The notes beneath the pieces are model-generated. The model was not told the DNA's origin. It did not search any database and saw only the letters and a program-made list of their open reading frames with translations. The position numbers and the translations under genes are program-made. Shown here piece after piece: positions 1-11,399 of a stretch of 64,000 nucleotides of DNA. The stretch covers positions 1,529,001 to 1,593,000 of the forward strand of contig NW_024067666.1 in assembly GCF_009389715.1 (NCBI RefSeq), read 5' to 3'. Each line of letters starts with the position of its first letter. Position 1 is the stretch's first letter. The DNA comes from Phoenix dactylifera (lineage: Eukaryota; Streptophyta; Magnoliopsida; Arecales; Arecaceae).

Positions 1-1314
1 TCTTCTGGAGATTCAAAGACATTATTCTGACAGCTGACAAGTATTACACATGCCCATGAGTTCATCCAAATATGCTCAGTCAGCATGTCGATGAGTCTTA
101 TCATGTTGGTGGATGGCGCTCTTGGAAATATATTCTTATTAAACTAGTATTGATATAAAAGATGAAGCAAATGGTCATATGCCTAAAATCTTAAATAACT
201 AAAAAAGAATAGTTGAAGGTAGATGTTAAATGGTATACCTCACATAGTAGGGCAACTCTTTAGAAGTTTTCCCAGACATTGACTAGTTGTTCTTACCAAC
301 TATCAAGTATGGAGACACCCTTATATGTTACATAGTTAAAGCTCATTCAACCATTAAGCAACACTTTGAGCTTTCCATAGACTAGAAGAGAGTCTAGATG
401 AAAACTAAAAATAAATATAAAATGCTGATATGATTAAGGGTATGACATTTTATCTTTGAGAAAAAAATTCTAAAATAAAGAGCTAAATCGAAACAAAATC
501 ACCAAAAAAAAACATTCAGCAAAATCACCAAAAAAAAACATTCAGAATATCAGGTAAAAATGATTTTTCATGCTACATTTGTTAAATCATTTATTCATTA
601 CAATGAAATTATGCAAAATAATAATCACTGCAGTGATCAACTTCTTTTCTTTATATTGGATCCAATGGTGTTACATAATATTTTATTTTGCATGACTGCA
701 TAGCAAAAACCCATATGATTGTCATAACAATGTTATATTGGTTTATTATTATCATATTCTGAAATGATGCTTTTTTGGGGGCATCATCTGAGGTAATGTA
801 AGAATTGTATAAGTTATTTCCTAGACACTATAGCAAAAAGAATTGATAGATACCATTAGAATGGGCAAAATGCCTGTACCTTTCAATTTGGTTATGAAGA
901 ATAAGATTCAGTTTTGGTCGCCCAGGTTGGGCTTGTTTTCCCCCACAATTACGTTAATCAGCGGCCCTGATGACTTACAGGTTTCCTCTTTCTTTACTTT
1001 AAGATGTAGTTGTCTCTTTATATCTTTGTAATGATGTAAATATTAGCCATTTGGACCTATTAAGCTAGACTGTTTCTTAGAAGAATATCAGGTTTCCTAG
1101 TGAACTCCTTCCATACCTACAAGTAATTAATCAGCTAACTGAAACTTGGTATCTGGAATTCTGTGATTTTTGAATAACTACTTTAACTGGTTTTTTAACT
1201 GTCAATTATATCATATTGAAACAAGAAATCTTAGAAGAATATTGTATAGCTTCTTCACAGCATATAAACCTTCCCTCTTTCATATTTGTGATGATGATCT
1301 ATGTTCTTCTGCAG
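1..1314 (+). other. GRF intron or upstream non-coding DNA
   Basis: No exon is recognisable here. The QLQ and WRC exons of the growth-regulating factor that ends at 2146 are not found, so they must lie before the window. This stretch is then probably the intron before the last exon, ending in a normal acceptor (pyrimidine-rich, TTCTTCTGCAG) at 1314. A short tandem direct repeat of about 26 bp lies near 500-545. Confidence 0.55.
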
Positions 1315-2146
1315 GGTGCTAGCGAACAAAGAATTGGATAACTCACATGACCTCTCCATGCTAAATTCAGTAAACTCAGAGCCCACAGAGACCTTATTGC
1401 CCATTCCAGAACAACATAACCCTTTCGAGGAATCGCCTTCACGAGCAAAGTATGTACTCGTCTCGTCTGATTCACCATTTAAGCCCCCAAGTAACTCCTA
1501 CTTAGGGAATGATAACTTTGTGTCTTCTACTGAATTCAATGATCTAGATCCCCCAACCAACCCCCTTAGACATTTCATTGATGAATGGCACAGAAAATGC
1601 TCCAACAGCTCAACCATCACCTGGCCTGAAAGAGAGATGACTTCCGACCAAACTCAGCTCTCCATTTCAATCCCTGTGGCTTCTTCAGACTTCTCATCAT
1701 CTTCATCTCCAACCCATGACAAGTATACTCCTTCACCACTCAAGTTGTCTCTGGATTCTGGTCCTGATAGTACGAATCTAGGTGTAGGGAACCTCCCAAA
1801 TTATGGGAACCAACGGCAGGCAAGTTGGGTACCATCCTCTTGGGAGTCTTCCATGGGTGGGCCTCTGGGAGAGGTCTTAAACAACACATGCATCACTTTA
1901 ATGGACCATAATAAGAACTGTTCATCTTTAAACCTCATGCCAAATGGTGACGACTTTAGCCCTTGGTTAAGGTCATCCCCAACTGGTGTCCTACATAAAA
2001 CTAACTTCGGCTCGCTGTCTAGCAGCACTAGAAGTAGTCCAATTGCTGAGAATCATAATCATAATGTCCAGGACAACATCAGCAGCCTACATGAGAACCT
2101 CCTTGGCACAGACCTTGTAGATCCCTCAACCATCACCTCATCATAA
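1315..2146 (+). CDS. Growth-regulating factor (GRF), last exon only
   Basis: This is the C-terminal exon of a plant GRF, a nuclear transcription factor family that promotes cell proliferation with GIF co-activators. The family's C-terminal motifs appear in order: PLRHFIDEW, TQLSISIP followed by SSDFSSSSSPT, SWESSMGGPLGEVLN, SLNLM and SSPTGVLHKTNFGSLSSS with TRSSPIAEN. The exon opens after a TTCTGCAG acceptor; an in-frame ATG at 1301 lies in the intron and is not a start. The DNA-binding QLQ and WRC domains, and the miR396 site that usually lies in the WRC coding region, are outside the window. The frame is open to a TAA at 2144-2146 and looks intact. Family members often read DEWPK at the FIDEW motif; here it is DEWHRK. 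The family call is firm; the paralogue number is not assigned. Confidence 0.9.
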
Positions 2147-2698
2147 ACGTTCTACTAAGTGAAGCAGCAATAAGAAAAGCTGCAGAGCAAGAAGTTTGAG
2201 AGGTTCTCCAAGATTGTGTTATTGTATTACGTGTGCTATGTCATTTTCGTTCTTTATTTGTTTTTTTATCATTTGCCATGTTGATTTGTGGAGCATTGAG
2301 TAAACTGCAGTTTTGGCTTGGTTTTGATATGTGGCTGCCGATTAATTAGTTTATCTTTTTTTTTTTTTGGTACATCATTAGTTTATCTTTTGATATCTCA
2401 AAAGCCTGGGGCATGGGCAGGATATACTGTTTGATCATTTCTCCAGCTTTTGCATTGCTTATGCACTCTGACGATTCTATTCTCGACTGTAGGAAGATTT
2501 TGGAGAGACACACTTGTTTACTAAGATTATACTTCTGCACTTTACTGTAATAACTGCAGGAGTAATTTTCTGCATAAAGCTTCCGTTGGAGTATTTCTTA
2601 AATAAATTCACACATCCTTTTACCAAAAACATAAACTCAAAACAGCTAGGCTATAACTGATTGATGAGTTATCTATTTATCAATAAGAACTTGATTGA
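2147..2698 (+). other. GRF 3' UTR and flank
   Basis: AT-rich sequence after the GRF stop, with T-rich runs (2348-2369) and an AATAAA-like TAAATAAAT near 2598 that could serve polyadenylation. No other gene is seen. The stretch ends at the target site of the TRIM-2 array. Confidence 0.45.
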
Positions 2699-3509
2699 TG
2701 TCACGCCCCCGCCTCTGCGAGGCACGTGAGGCACCTAGTGCCCACGTGGGGGCCACATGAGGGGGGAACACGGGACTCCCCTGCCAGATATTGTCCGGTT
2801 CTGGGGCTTCACGCAAGCGTCCTTCACCCCTCTCCGGTTTTGTTTTCCACCCAAAACGCGTCTGCAGGATTAGAGGACACCCGCCTCATATGCCCAGGCT
2901 CTGGAACGAGTCTTTCCGATGTGGGACTATTGGACCTCACACTTTTTCCACCATCGGACAAGAGCCGTCCTCGGCTCTGATACCAAATGTCACGCCCCCG
3001 CTTTTGCGGAGCACGTGAGGCACCCAGTGCCCACGTGGGGGCCACATGAGGAGGGACCGCGGAGCTCCCCTGCCAGATATTGTCCGGTTTCGGAGCTTCA
3101 CACAAGCGTCCTTCGCCCCTCTCCGGTTTTGTTTTCCTCCCAAAATGCGTCTGCAGGATTTGGAGACACCCGTCTCATATGCCCAGGCTCTGGAACGAGT
3201 CTTTCCGATGTGGGACTATTGGGCCTCACACCCTTCCCACCATCGGACAAGAGCCGTCCTCGGCTCTGATACCAAATGTCACGCCCCCGCCTCTGCGAGG
3301 CACCTAGTGCCCACGTGGGGGCCATATGAGGGGGGAACACGGAGCTTCTCTGCCAGATATTGTCCGGTTCTGAAGCTTCACGCAAGCGTCCTTCATCCTT
3401 CCCGGTTTTGTTTTCCACCCAAAACGCGTCTGCAGGATTAGGAGACACCCGCCTCATATGCCCAGGCTCTGGAACGAGTTTTTCCGATGTGGGACTATTG
3501 GGCCTCACA
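2699..3509 (-). mobile_element. TRIM-2 tandem array: LTR-internal-LTR-internal-LTR
   Basis: Three LTR copies (2699-2941, 2988-3230, 3277-3509) are separated by two internal regions of exactly 46 bp (2942-2987, 3231-3276), giving a 289-bp period. Read on the minus strand, the LTR runs TGTGAGGCCC to GGGCGTGACA. It is followed at once by TTTGGTATCAGAGCC, the standard primer site for initiator Met-tRNA, and the internal region closes with a purine tract (GGTGGGAAGGG type). The array is flanked by a perfect ATTGA 5-bp target duplication (2694-2698, 3510-3514). There is no coding capacity. This is a miniature LTR element (TRIM/SMART class); the three LTRs differ visibly, so it is not brand new. The minus-strand LTR carries AGTCCCACATCGG. 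Confidence 0.9.
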
Positions 3510-3514
3510 ATTGA

Positions 3515-5869
3515 TATAGTACGCGCACGTATTAGAAGATGCAGACGAGAGTATGATAATGTATAAGAGGATGGAACAGTGCCACAATGAAAGCAATCAT
3601 TCCGTTGTTACAATTGCACCAGTTTCCTCCCCCCCACAGCCGAATCCAAAGATGCTCCTGCCTTGCCTACTTTAAAAAGTTCTCTTAACTATTTTGAGCA
3701 TGGGTCATTCCATAACATGGTTCTCAAATGTTAAAAAGGAAGAGCTTGAAAGAAGTACATGCAGCACAAAGCAATGGTATCATCCCAGACTGCAACTGCC
3801 AAGGCTATCATAACAATCTTTTCTATCTTTCCATCTCTACAATTTTGAACCTGCAAAGAGAGTTTCAGTACCTCCTTCACAAATTCCTCTACTGTGTAAG
3901 GTCAAGCTGCCAACCTGCACTCACAGGTCTGTGATGATTACTTCTACAGAAGTCTCCAGTGAGTTGTTCAAGCGTGCGCTGCTTATTGTACTCTTTAGTG
4001 TTGAGCTAATATCAAGTATTGTTATTTTGAAGAACTTGCAGAAAATGGTGCAATCAGGCCCTGTTTTAGACTGCATGTCTCGTAGTGTGATTTTTATTAG
4101 TGTCTTTAAGGTTTTAAATGATGCGTTATCCGGGGAAAAGAAAAATGAGAACGTTATTAACCATGGAATGCTTATAATGGCCATTATTTGTCTGAAAAAA
4201 ACATTTTTCAATTTTTTTGGTAATCCTGGAATAATGGCTTTTATAATGGTATTATAGCAGAAAGTAATGGTTAATAACAGAAAAATAACAGAGTTATCTT
4301 TTTTTTTCTTTTATTTTTATTAGATAAAACAATATTTTTTCTCGACCGTGTAATCAGTTTTGGATAGAATTTTGGGGAAAGAATTGAGATTTGAAAAAAC
4401 TTATTTGACCTGAAAAGTACAAGTGAAAGTAACAGTGATCCATTATAATAAAAAAAAGTAGAAAATGATAAAAAATAATAGTATTATAATGGTTATACTA
4501 CCTTTGTTTAAAATCATGGTATGCATGGCTCGATGGGGAACAAGGAGTCAAGAACTCAAGAACCATGCTGCAAAAAAGAGCATCAGTTTTGACATGTTTT
4601 AAGCAGTTAAAGCCTGTTACTCTGCCTCTGCTATAGGGTGCATCATAACTTATACTAATCCTACATTTCTAGCAATAAATGGTACCATATGAATACATAC
4701 CCGGTTATATAGAAAAACATGTAGGAAACTAGGGCACCCAACAACGATTTAGTCTATTTCCTAAAATTAATTCAACTAATTAAGAGCAATCTCTTATTCT
4801 TTCCCTTCTATGGCAACAAACAGTTTTATGTGATGGAGCGAATGTAGTCGATATTATGTAGATATGAATTGCAAGGCAAGGTCAAGCACCCTTGATAATA
4901 GTTGCTAAAAAACTACAATTTCTTGTACCTTCAAAATGAACCATGGCAGGTTCAGTATGGTGCCTCACTAGGGTGAAGGGCAGAGCAGACAGTGATAACT
5001 CGATAACACAATGCTTCTCCATCTAATAATATGAGTTCATTCAGACAATTTTGCATCAGCTAGTAGTTTAAAACTTATCTAGAACTGCATCAAGTTATGT
5101 TCCAAGGCAGTGACTTCATGTCAACAGAGAGTTGCATTATCGAAAATCTTAGGCGGCTCAAATTTGATAGCACTAACTCAGCTGACAGAATCAAGATCCA
5201 TCGGTAAGAGCTTAAGGTCCATTTTGCATTCAGTAAACTTGGAATAGCTGAGTAGAACATGAATCAAAGATTTAATATGATATGCCATTACAAACCTCAG
5301 CGGTCATATTTTACCTCGGATACATGGGAATATTTCAAAATGATCCAGCTAACTACAGGAGCACAAGTGCATCAATGATCGATTCCTATTGTCATGACAT
5401 TAAAACAGATCATCCCAGGTAAGACACTGCAAGCTAAAGAAAATTAACTTTTTTGTTTAGCATATTCATAGAAGTCTGGGGCACCGAGCAGTACAGGAAG
5501 ACAAACTCCAATGACTTTCTGTAACAATCAAAGAGCCCCGTGCTAGAAAAACCAGTTCCATATTAACTGGATAAAATAAGAATATACTTAAAGTTTAAAC
5601 AGTAGCTTGAAGAACAGACCAACAGTTGCAGCCCAAAGCAATCAACGGTGCAATCAGAAAGGAAACAATATCATAAGCAATGAAAATAATGCTAAAACAT
5701 AGAGTTAACAAGGTTACATATGCAAACCGGGTATTTAACTAAACTAAACTACAAAAGAAACCTATTTTAAAGAGAAGCAAACTAACACACTATGCTGAAG
5801 AAAAATGTGATTGTAGACAAACTCAAATCTTTCAACCAAACTGCGACAATATAAAATATATAAGCCATG
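3515..5869. other. Non-genic, AT-rich
   Basis: No convincing gene is seen. Short open frames near 3728-4257 lack any recognisable family and overlap on both strands. The stretch at about 4130-4510 has MITE-like inverted motifs around CATTATAAT but no boundary I could fix. Confidence 0.4.
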
Positions 5870-5877
5870 AAAAAAAA
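5870..5877 (-). terminator. Pol III terminator of tRNA-Asn
   Basis: An eight-T run on the minus strand begins 7 nt after the tRNA 3' end, as expected for RNA polymerase III termination. Confidence 0.75.
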
Positions 5878-5884
5878 CTATTTT

Positions 5885-5908
5885 CGCTAGAGGAAGGGTT
5901 TGAACCTT

Positions 5909-5941
<33 letters not shown>

Positions 5942-5958
5942 AACTGAGCTACTCCAGC
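5885..5958 (-). tRNA. tRNA-Asn(GUU)
   Basis: The 74-nt minus-strand sequence folds into a full cloverleaf. The seven-pair acceptor stem GCTGGAG/CTCTAGC contains one G-U pair. The D arm is GCTCAGTTGGTTAGAGC, and the anticodon arm TGTGGCTGTTAACCACA has anticodon GTT. The T arm is GAAGGTTCAAACCCTTC. This matches plant nuclear tRNA-Asn. Box A and box B are intact, there is no intron and no encoded CCA, and a T run follows. It should be functional in delivering Asn during cytosolic translation. Confidence 0.95.
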
Positions 5959-6436
5959 ATATTTTACACGAAGTAACCAAGAGGAAAACAAATAAAAAAA
6001 ATATAAACCAACAAACAAGCATATAAAAGCTGAGACTTGCCTTTGTTGATTCTATAAGACCATCTGATCCTGTCCAAAGTCAAGCCCTCCAAAGAAAGTA
6101 TCTTGAAAACCTAGTGGCAATAATTCCCTTAAAATATCTTTTAGCCTCCCATCCTCTTCTTAACTCTTAAACCTGTATAACCACAAGACTCAATTTTTTC
6201 TGATAAAAGATGAATGAACATCTTTCGAAGGTCATTGAAATTTAAAATCTTGTAAAAATAGAGGTCAAGCCATATTATCAGATATTAGAAGGCACTGAAT
6301 GGTTCCAAAACCTATGCCAAACGAGATGAGGCCAAGCACTTACCTGACAGAATCTCATAGGTTCACATATCCCACACTTCATTCAGGTGCCTTTTTGGCT
6401 ACTTACCTGGACATTAGCATCCAGCTCCTCTTCTCT

Positions 6437-6950
6437 AGAGATTGATTAAGATTGCACATATTAAAATAATTTCACAAATTCTCATTTTCCCTATATCTTT
6501 GAAATTTACCAGCCCCTAGAATCCATGTTTGATACATGTCGGACACTTCAATGCTTATAAAAGTTCATTAATTTCAGTTTTTAGAGAATAGTAGAGTTGA
6601 AACCAACAACTAGTTTGATTCCCTAATAATAATGCTTAAAGTGAGATTTGTTCTTTTTTAGAGATTGAATAAGCACGTACATATTTGAATAATTTCACAA
6701 ATACTCATTTTTCCCAAAATCCTTGAAGTTTATCGGCTCTTAGAATACATGTCAGATACATGTCAAACACTTAAATAATTATAAAAGTTTAATAACAAAC
6801 TGAAAGAGAGTAGACTCCAACAACTAGGTCGATCCACTATAATAATGCTTAAAGTAAGATTGTGTTCACTTTAGAGATTGATTAAGAATGTACACATTGA
6901 AATGATAACACAAATTTTCACTTTCCCAAAATTCTTGACAAACAAACATA
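6437..6950. repeat. Diverged tandem repeat, about 218-bp unit, 2.4 copies
   Basis: Units begin at about 6437, 6660 and 6873, each with AGAGATTGA(T/A)TAAG. Each continues through the same order of blocks: TTTCACAAAT(T/A)CTCATTTT, AGAATCCATG-like and ATAATGCTTAAAGT(G/A)AGAT. Spacings are 223 and 213 bp, and the third unit is partial. No coding content is seen. The rest of 5959-8020 is AT-rich, with no gene recognised. Confidence 0.75.
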
Positions 6951-8020
6951 TGGGTCAGGATCAAGATATACCTACCTTTTTTAAAGTGAACGATGGGGGT
7001 GATCCGAGCAGTTGAATGCAATCTACTACCACTAAACTTCTTGCCAAAAAACATGTAATTTGGAGACCATTAGCTTACTCTTCAAACGGTCAATTTTTTT
7101 AATATTATTTAAACTTTTCACTTTTTAATACTATTTAAACTTTTCAATTTTTGACCACTTGATGCATAGATTAAAGATCTTCAAATCACATGATTTATGG
7201 TATGTAACAGCTCGGATCATCAACATAGAGCACCCATTATCCAATTATAGAGTTCCAACATGTGTAACTTGAACTTCACCTATGTTTTAGTTAAAGCTAT
7301 GTAGCTTATTGATGAGTCAGAAACTTGGACACTATCTGCATCTGATTCTTATGCCTGTAACCATGCAGCACTGCCTTTGAGACCTTATAGACAAACAAAA
7401 GAATAAGCAAGGTGTTGGATTCTAGCTAGCAAGTGAGGAGGTAGCTTCCCCATGATATTTCAAAAAGTGAGAAGGCTAGGAAGAACCTCCATAAAATGAT
7501 GCTAAATACTAGAGAAGCAGCAATATATGCTTGTATCATGGTTTAATATAAGAAATTAAAGAAGATGGACTACCATGATTCAGAGAAAGACCAAAAAATA
7601 ATCATCAACAAATATTGCAGTGCACGTTAGGTCCACTGAAACTTAGGTTGATGTAATAAGAATTTGGTTGAGTATATTGTCTCTTTCTACTTTACTGTCC
7701 GGATCTTCAACCCAACTCTATCACATCCTTATGATGATGAAAGTTGAGCAAGTATGAATATGAAATGAACCAAATCTGAAGTTCACCATTGCCACCAACT
7801 TTCATTTTTTCTGGTCTTTTGGAGACCCAAAAGGGGCTTCCAAATACTCAAGAAGATGCTGTGCAGCACATAGCCTATCAAACAGTCTTGAACAAACAAA
7901 CTTTCACAAACCATTTCAAAAAAAGACCTCTTATTTGGTTGGAGTTTTAAAAAAAAAAGAGATGAAAAAGCAGCATTCATAAGAGAATAAGATTCTCATG
8001 TTTTATGAGAAAAACAAGAG

Positions 8021-8698
8021 CCAGCTACCGAAGTTGATGCCCAGGACAGCTTCACAAAGCTATACTAATAAAAATGGACATTGAAAAGGGGTGCGTAGAA
8101 GTTCATCCTCCTATTTGGAAGGCAACTACTTTTGCCTCACCTGTCCACAGGTAAGGGTGGCAATCGCATCAGATCGGATCAGATACGAATCGACTTGGAT
8201 GTAGGTCGGATCAAAAATTCATCAACCCAAACCCGACATGTTTAGTAAATAGGTCAAAATTTCAAATTTGAATCTGATCTATTTTTTAAATAGGTAACCT
8301 GACCTGACCCACATAACCCATTTATTAACTAGGTTGAATGAGTTCGACAGATTTTTAATGGATTAAATGGATTTAAACAAGTTAAACATGTCGTATTAAA
8401 TAGGTTAAGCAAGTTTCAAACAGGTTAACCAAGTCGGGTCATAACCCAACTCAATTATTAAAAAGGTCAAAACGAGTTAAATGGATCGAAGTTTAAATCT
8501 AAACCCAACCCATTTACTAAATAGGTTTAGACAGGTTGACTCATTTACAATCCAAATTTCTTTATGTCAAACCCAGATATGGGTGTCAGATCATAAATTG
8601 GCATCTTTATCCAAGGTACTAGAGATGGATGCCACATGGACATCAAGATTCAGGGGCTCACTAGATTTTGCTCCATAATCATTATGGTCTGCCTCTCC
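8021..8698. repeat. Dispersed duplicated segment, copy A
   Basis: The outer parts of this segment (starting GAGCCAGCTACCGAAG and ending GGTCTGCCTCTC) match 28853-29618 in the same order and orientation. Both copies hold a GGGTGGCAAT MITE at the same internal position. The matching starts and ends abruptly on both sides. I see no target duplication, terminal repeats or coding frame that would name the element. Confidence 0.7.
8152..8609. mobile_element. MITE, GGGTGGCAAT family, copy 1
   Basis: It starts TAAGGGTGGCAAT and ends ATTGGCATCTTTA, a degenerate inverted repeat. The interior is full of AACCCGACC/AAATAGGTT-type motifs shared with 29035-29536, 35635-36173 and 55964-56175. No target duplication is clear, so the superfamily is not assigned; hAT-like is a guess from the terminus. 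Confidence 0.6.
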
Positions 8699-9879
8699 AT
8701 TTAAATAGCATTGTTCTGCAGTTGTATAAAGAGCTATTGCATCAACAGACTAAACAGTAAAGTTAATCTGTTCGTTAAGAAAAATATGCATAGCTTCAAA
8801 GTAAATAAAAAATTGAAAATTGTTGTTGCTCGTATACTATCCAGCAGCTAAAACGGCTCTGTCATGCTCACAGCTAGAGCTCGCAAAACAAGGATTTTTT
8901 TTTGTAATAATCATGGCACCAGGAAAATAAACAAAAATCTACAAATCTCCCATGCTTAAACATCTCTTAAACACAGAAAACATTATAACATTATTAGACA
9001 GAAATATCAACTATTAAAGCTCCGACGAACAGTAATTACCAAAAAAAATATCAACACGGTAGCTTATTAAACCTCAACCTATAACCCAAAAAACAGAACA
9101 ATAAACAACAATCCTAAATCAAAACACATTCTGAGTTTTAAATATATCAAGAACCAATTCTACAAAAGAAACTGCTCATGATATTTACCGGTGATCTATT
9201 TCTTTCAAGTAGAAATACAAACTATTGAATGGAAAGGAAACACAATCTTTATCAGAAAAAGCAAAGAAGAGGAATAACAAACGCCTTAAAATAACATGAA
9301 GTTTCCATTATATGTAATTTTATTAATTTTATTCACCTTATTTTCCTTTCGCACTAATCAAATCTGGGAAAAGAAACATAGCCTCTTTTTTAACTACATT
9401 AAAGAAGACCAAAGGTGGTCACGAGTTCAGTTGATAATCAAAATCAAAATACTCGAAGTATGAATATATTGGAGATAAAAGGAAGTGGCGCTCATATTCT
9501 ATGGGTGTAGAACGAGTCTATCATGCCAATTTCCACAGCATTCAGAACGAGGAATTTCTTTTTTTTATAATCATCGCACCAGCCGCTTTGAGAAAGCAAT
9601 AACAACAGGAAAAAAATCACACTCTGATCTTAACCTGAAGATCAAAAGGCAACAACTTTACATCTCAAAAAAACAAAACAAAACAAAACAAAAAGCAGAA
9701 ACTTTCGAATTAACTATCGGAAATTGGCTCAGACACGCATAAAAAGTCATCAATTTGGTCCTTAACTTAGTCAAATGTATCAGGATCGAGAAATGTAATC
9801 AGTCATCACAGCCAGGATTCCAATAATTAAAACTAAAATCCAAACAAAAATAACAACAAATAAATAGACTGAAAGAATC
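8699..9879. other. Non-genic, AT-rich
   Basis: Low-complexity A-rich DNA, with no exon or element boundary that I can support. Confidence 0.4.
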
Positions 9880-10320
9880 GTTTACAACAGAGAGGCGATC
9901 GTAACCCTAAGCCCAATTTCTCGAAGAGACCAGGGCCCTAAGCGCCTCTCACAAGTATCGGGAGTGGTCGAAGAGCCCTCACCGCCGACCGAACAAGCGA
10001 GGAGCGGACGGATACAAGTCCAACTCCCGGCGAACCAATCCAAACAAAAAATAGAGAAGAATTAAGCCACCAATCTCTAAACGGAAAAGATAAATCAAAA
10101 AGGAAAAAATCAAGAGAAATTTTGGGAGAAAGGAAGAGAGAACAACGAAGGAGAGGCGGAGAGAAACCCTAAGAGGGAGTATAAAGAGATTTCGGTCGCT
10201 TATAAAGGGCATCCCAACCCTAGATCACGCCGCGGAATAACGAAGCGAACGGTCGGAGGCCGGGACTGCTGGATCTATCGAACACGTGTTAAGTTGCGAT
10301 TGGTTCAAGGTAGGCCGGAC
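9880..10320 (-). promoter_or_regulatory. Candidate minus-strand promoter and 5' leader in a GC-rich island
   Basis: Against very AT-rich surroundings this stretch is GC-rich. On the minus strand it reads CTTTATAAGC (TATA-like, 10199-10207). Next come a second TTTATA (10181-10186), a TTAGGGTTT telo-box (10164-10172), and a long pyrimidine-rich leader (TCTCTCCGCCTCTCC type) down to about 10100. That order is typical of plant housekeeping promoters, in which telo-boxes are frequent. No coding exon was found downstream towards 3.5 kb, so the transcript may be non-coding or a fossil. A plus-strand reading is possible but less supported. Confidence 0.4.
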
Positions 10321-11399
10321 AGGTTTGGAGGACATGAGCAAGAGTACATCATATCCTCATTTTTTTCGTTCAAAAAACCTACCTCCATTCATAAGATAAA
10401 ATAGATTATAGATATATAGACATCATAATGATGTTTTATTATTACGATAATTATTATTATTTTGGGTAATATGATAATTATTATTTTGAAAGAACATACG
10501 GGGGATTTTTTTTTATAAACACATAGATAATATATTAAGATATCTTTGATATGTTAGTAGTTATATGTATAACTATATAATAATTATAATATTAATTATA
10601 ATGTTAAATATCATCTTATATCATAATATTTATATAATATTGTTGGAACTATATAATTAGAATGAGAGATGGGATGTAAAAGAATATACAAAATTAGCAA
10701 AAAGAGCAGGCATAAGTTTATTTCAAGAAAGACTTGGAATATCCATCCTAACAAAACAAGTATAACTTACTGTATTCCATGCTGATTTGCGAATAGTGCA
10801 TAGGTGACATTAGGCCTTTTGCTCTTAGAAAATAGGGCCGAAAACAAAAGAAGAGTAAGCATACAACTCAAAAACTTGCAAAAGATTGAGAGACTACATT
10901 TCTAAATGAAAAATGGATTCTCAACCAAGGTTTCTTGAGGGCATAAAAAACAAAAAGAAAAAAGAAAGAAAAACCAGAAGAATGCAGCAGAGTTGATAAG
11001 GAGCAAAACTACTAACAAGTTGTCATTACTATTATATCATATGATCTCATCTCTCATGTTCAATAAGTATCCAGTCTAATTTGTATTTAAACTCGAAGGC
11101 CTAGACATAGGCCCCATATGGTATATAGGACCCCAATATGTTCAGGGCTTATGCTATGATGGATTACCCCACAAGTTATAGGGAGTGTGATCTACAGGTT
11201 GGATCTCTACAATTCAAGCACAAAATGGTGAGGAATTCTCTCATCTCACTTTATCTACTCCTTGGACCTCAACATCTGCTATGGAAAGCCATGTGTTGTA
11301 TCAAGACACTGAAAAATGAAATGCCAAATTTTTTGGTAGGAAAAAATTTTGATCTGTGAACCACATGTAGTTATCCATCTATAATACTATTTTCTTTAT
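10321..11399. other. Non-genic, AT-rich
   Basis: Runs of AT-rich simple sequence (10400-10640) followed by unassigned sequence. No gene is seen. Confidence 0.4.

Noticed and set aside
3046-3508. Overlapping open frames on both strands of 2726-3566
   Set aside because: They are by-products of the GC-rich TRIM-2 LTRs; the same peptides recur with the 289-bp period and have no coding signal.
2699-3509. Satellite DNA interpretation of the 289-bp tandem
   Set aside because: The unit resolves into LTR plus primer site plus purine tract and is bounded by a 5-bp target duplication.
3921-4257. Frames of about 100 codons on both strands
   Set aside because: They overlap antisense, lack any family features and lie in AT-rich repeat-like DNA.
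7733-7783. Possible box C/D snoRNA (ATGATGA and CTGA 45 nt apart)
   Set aside because: No terminal stem and no internal C'/D' boxes.
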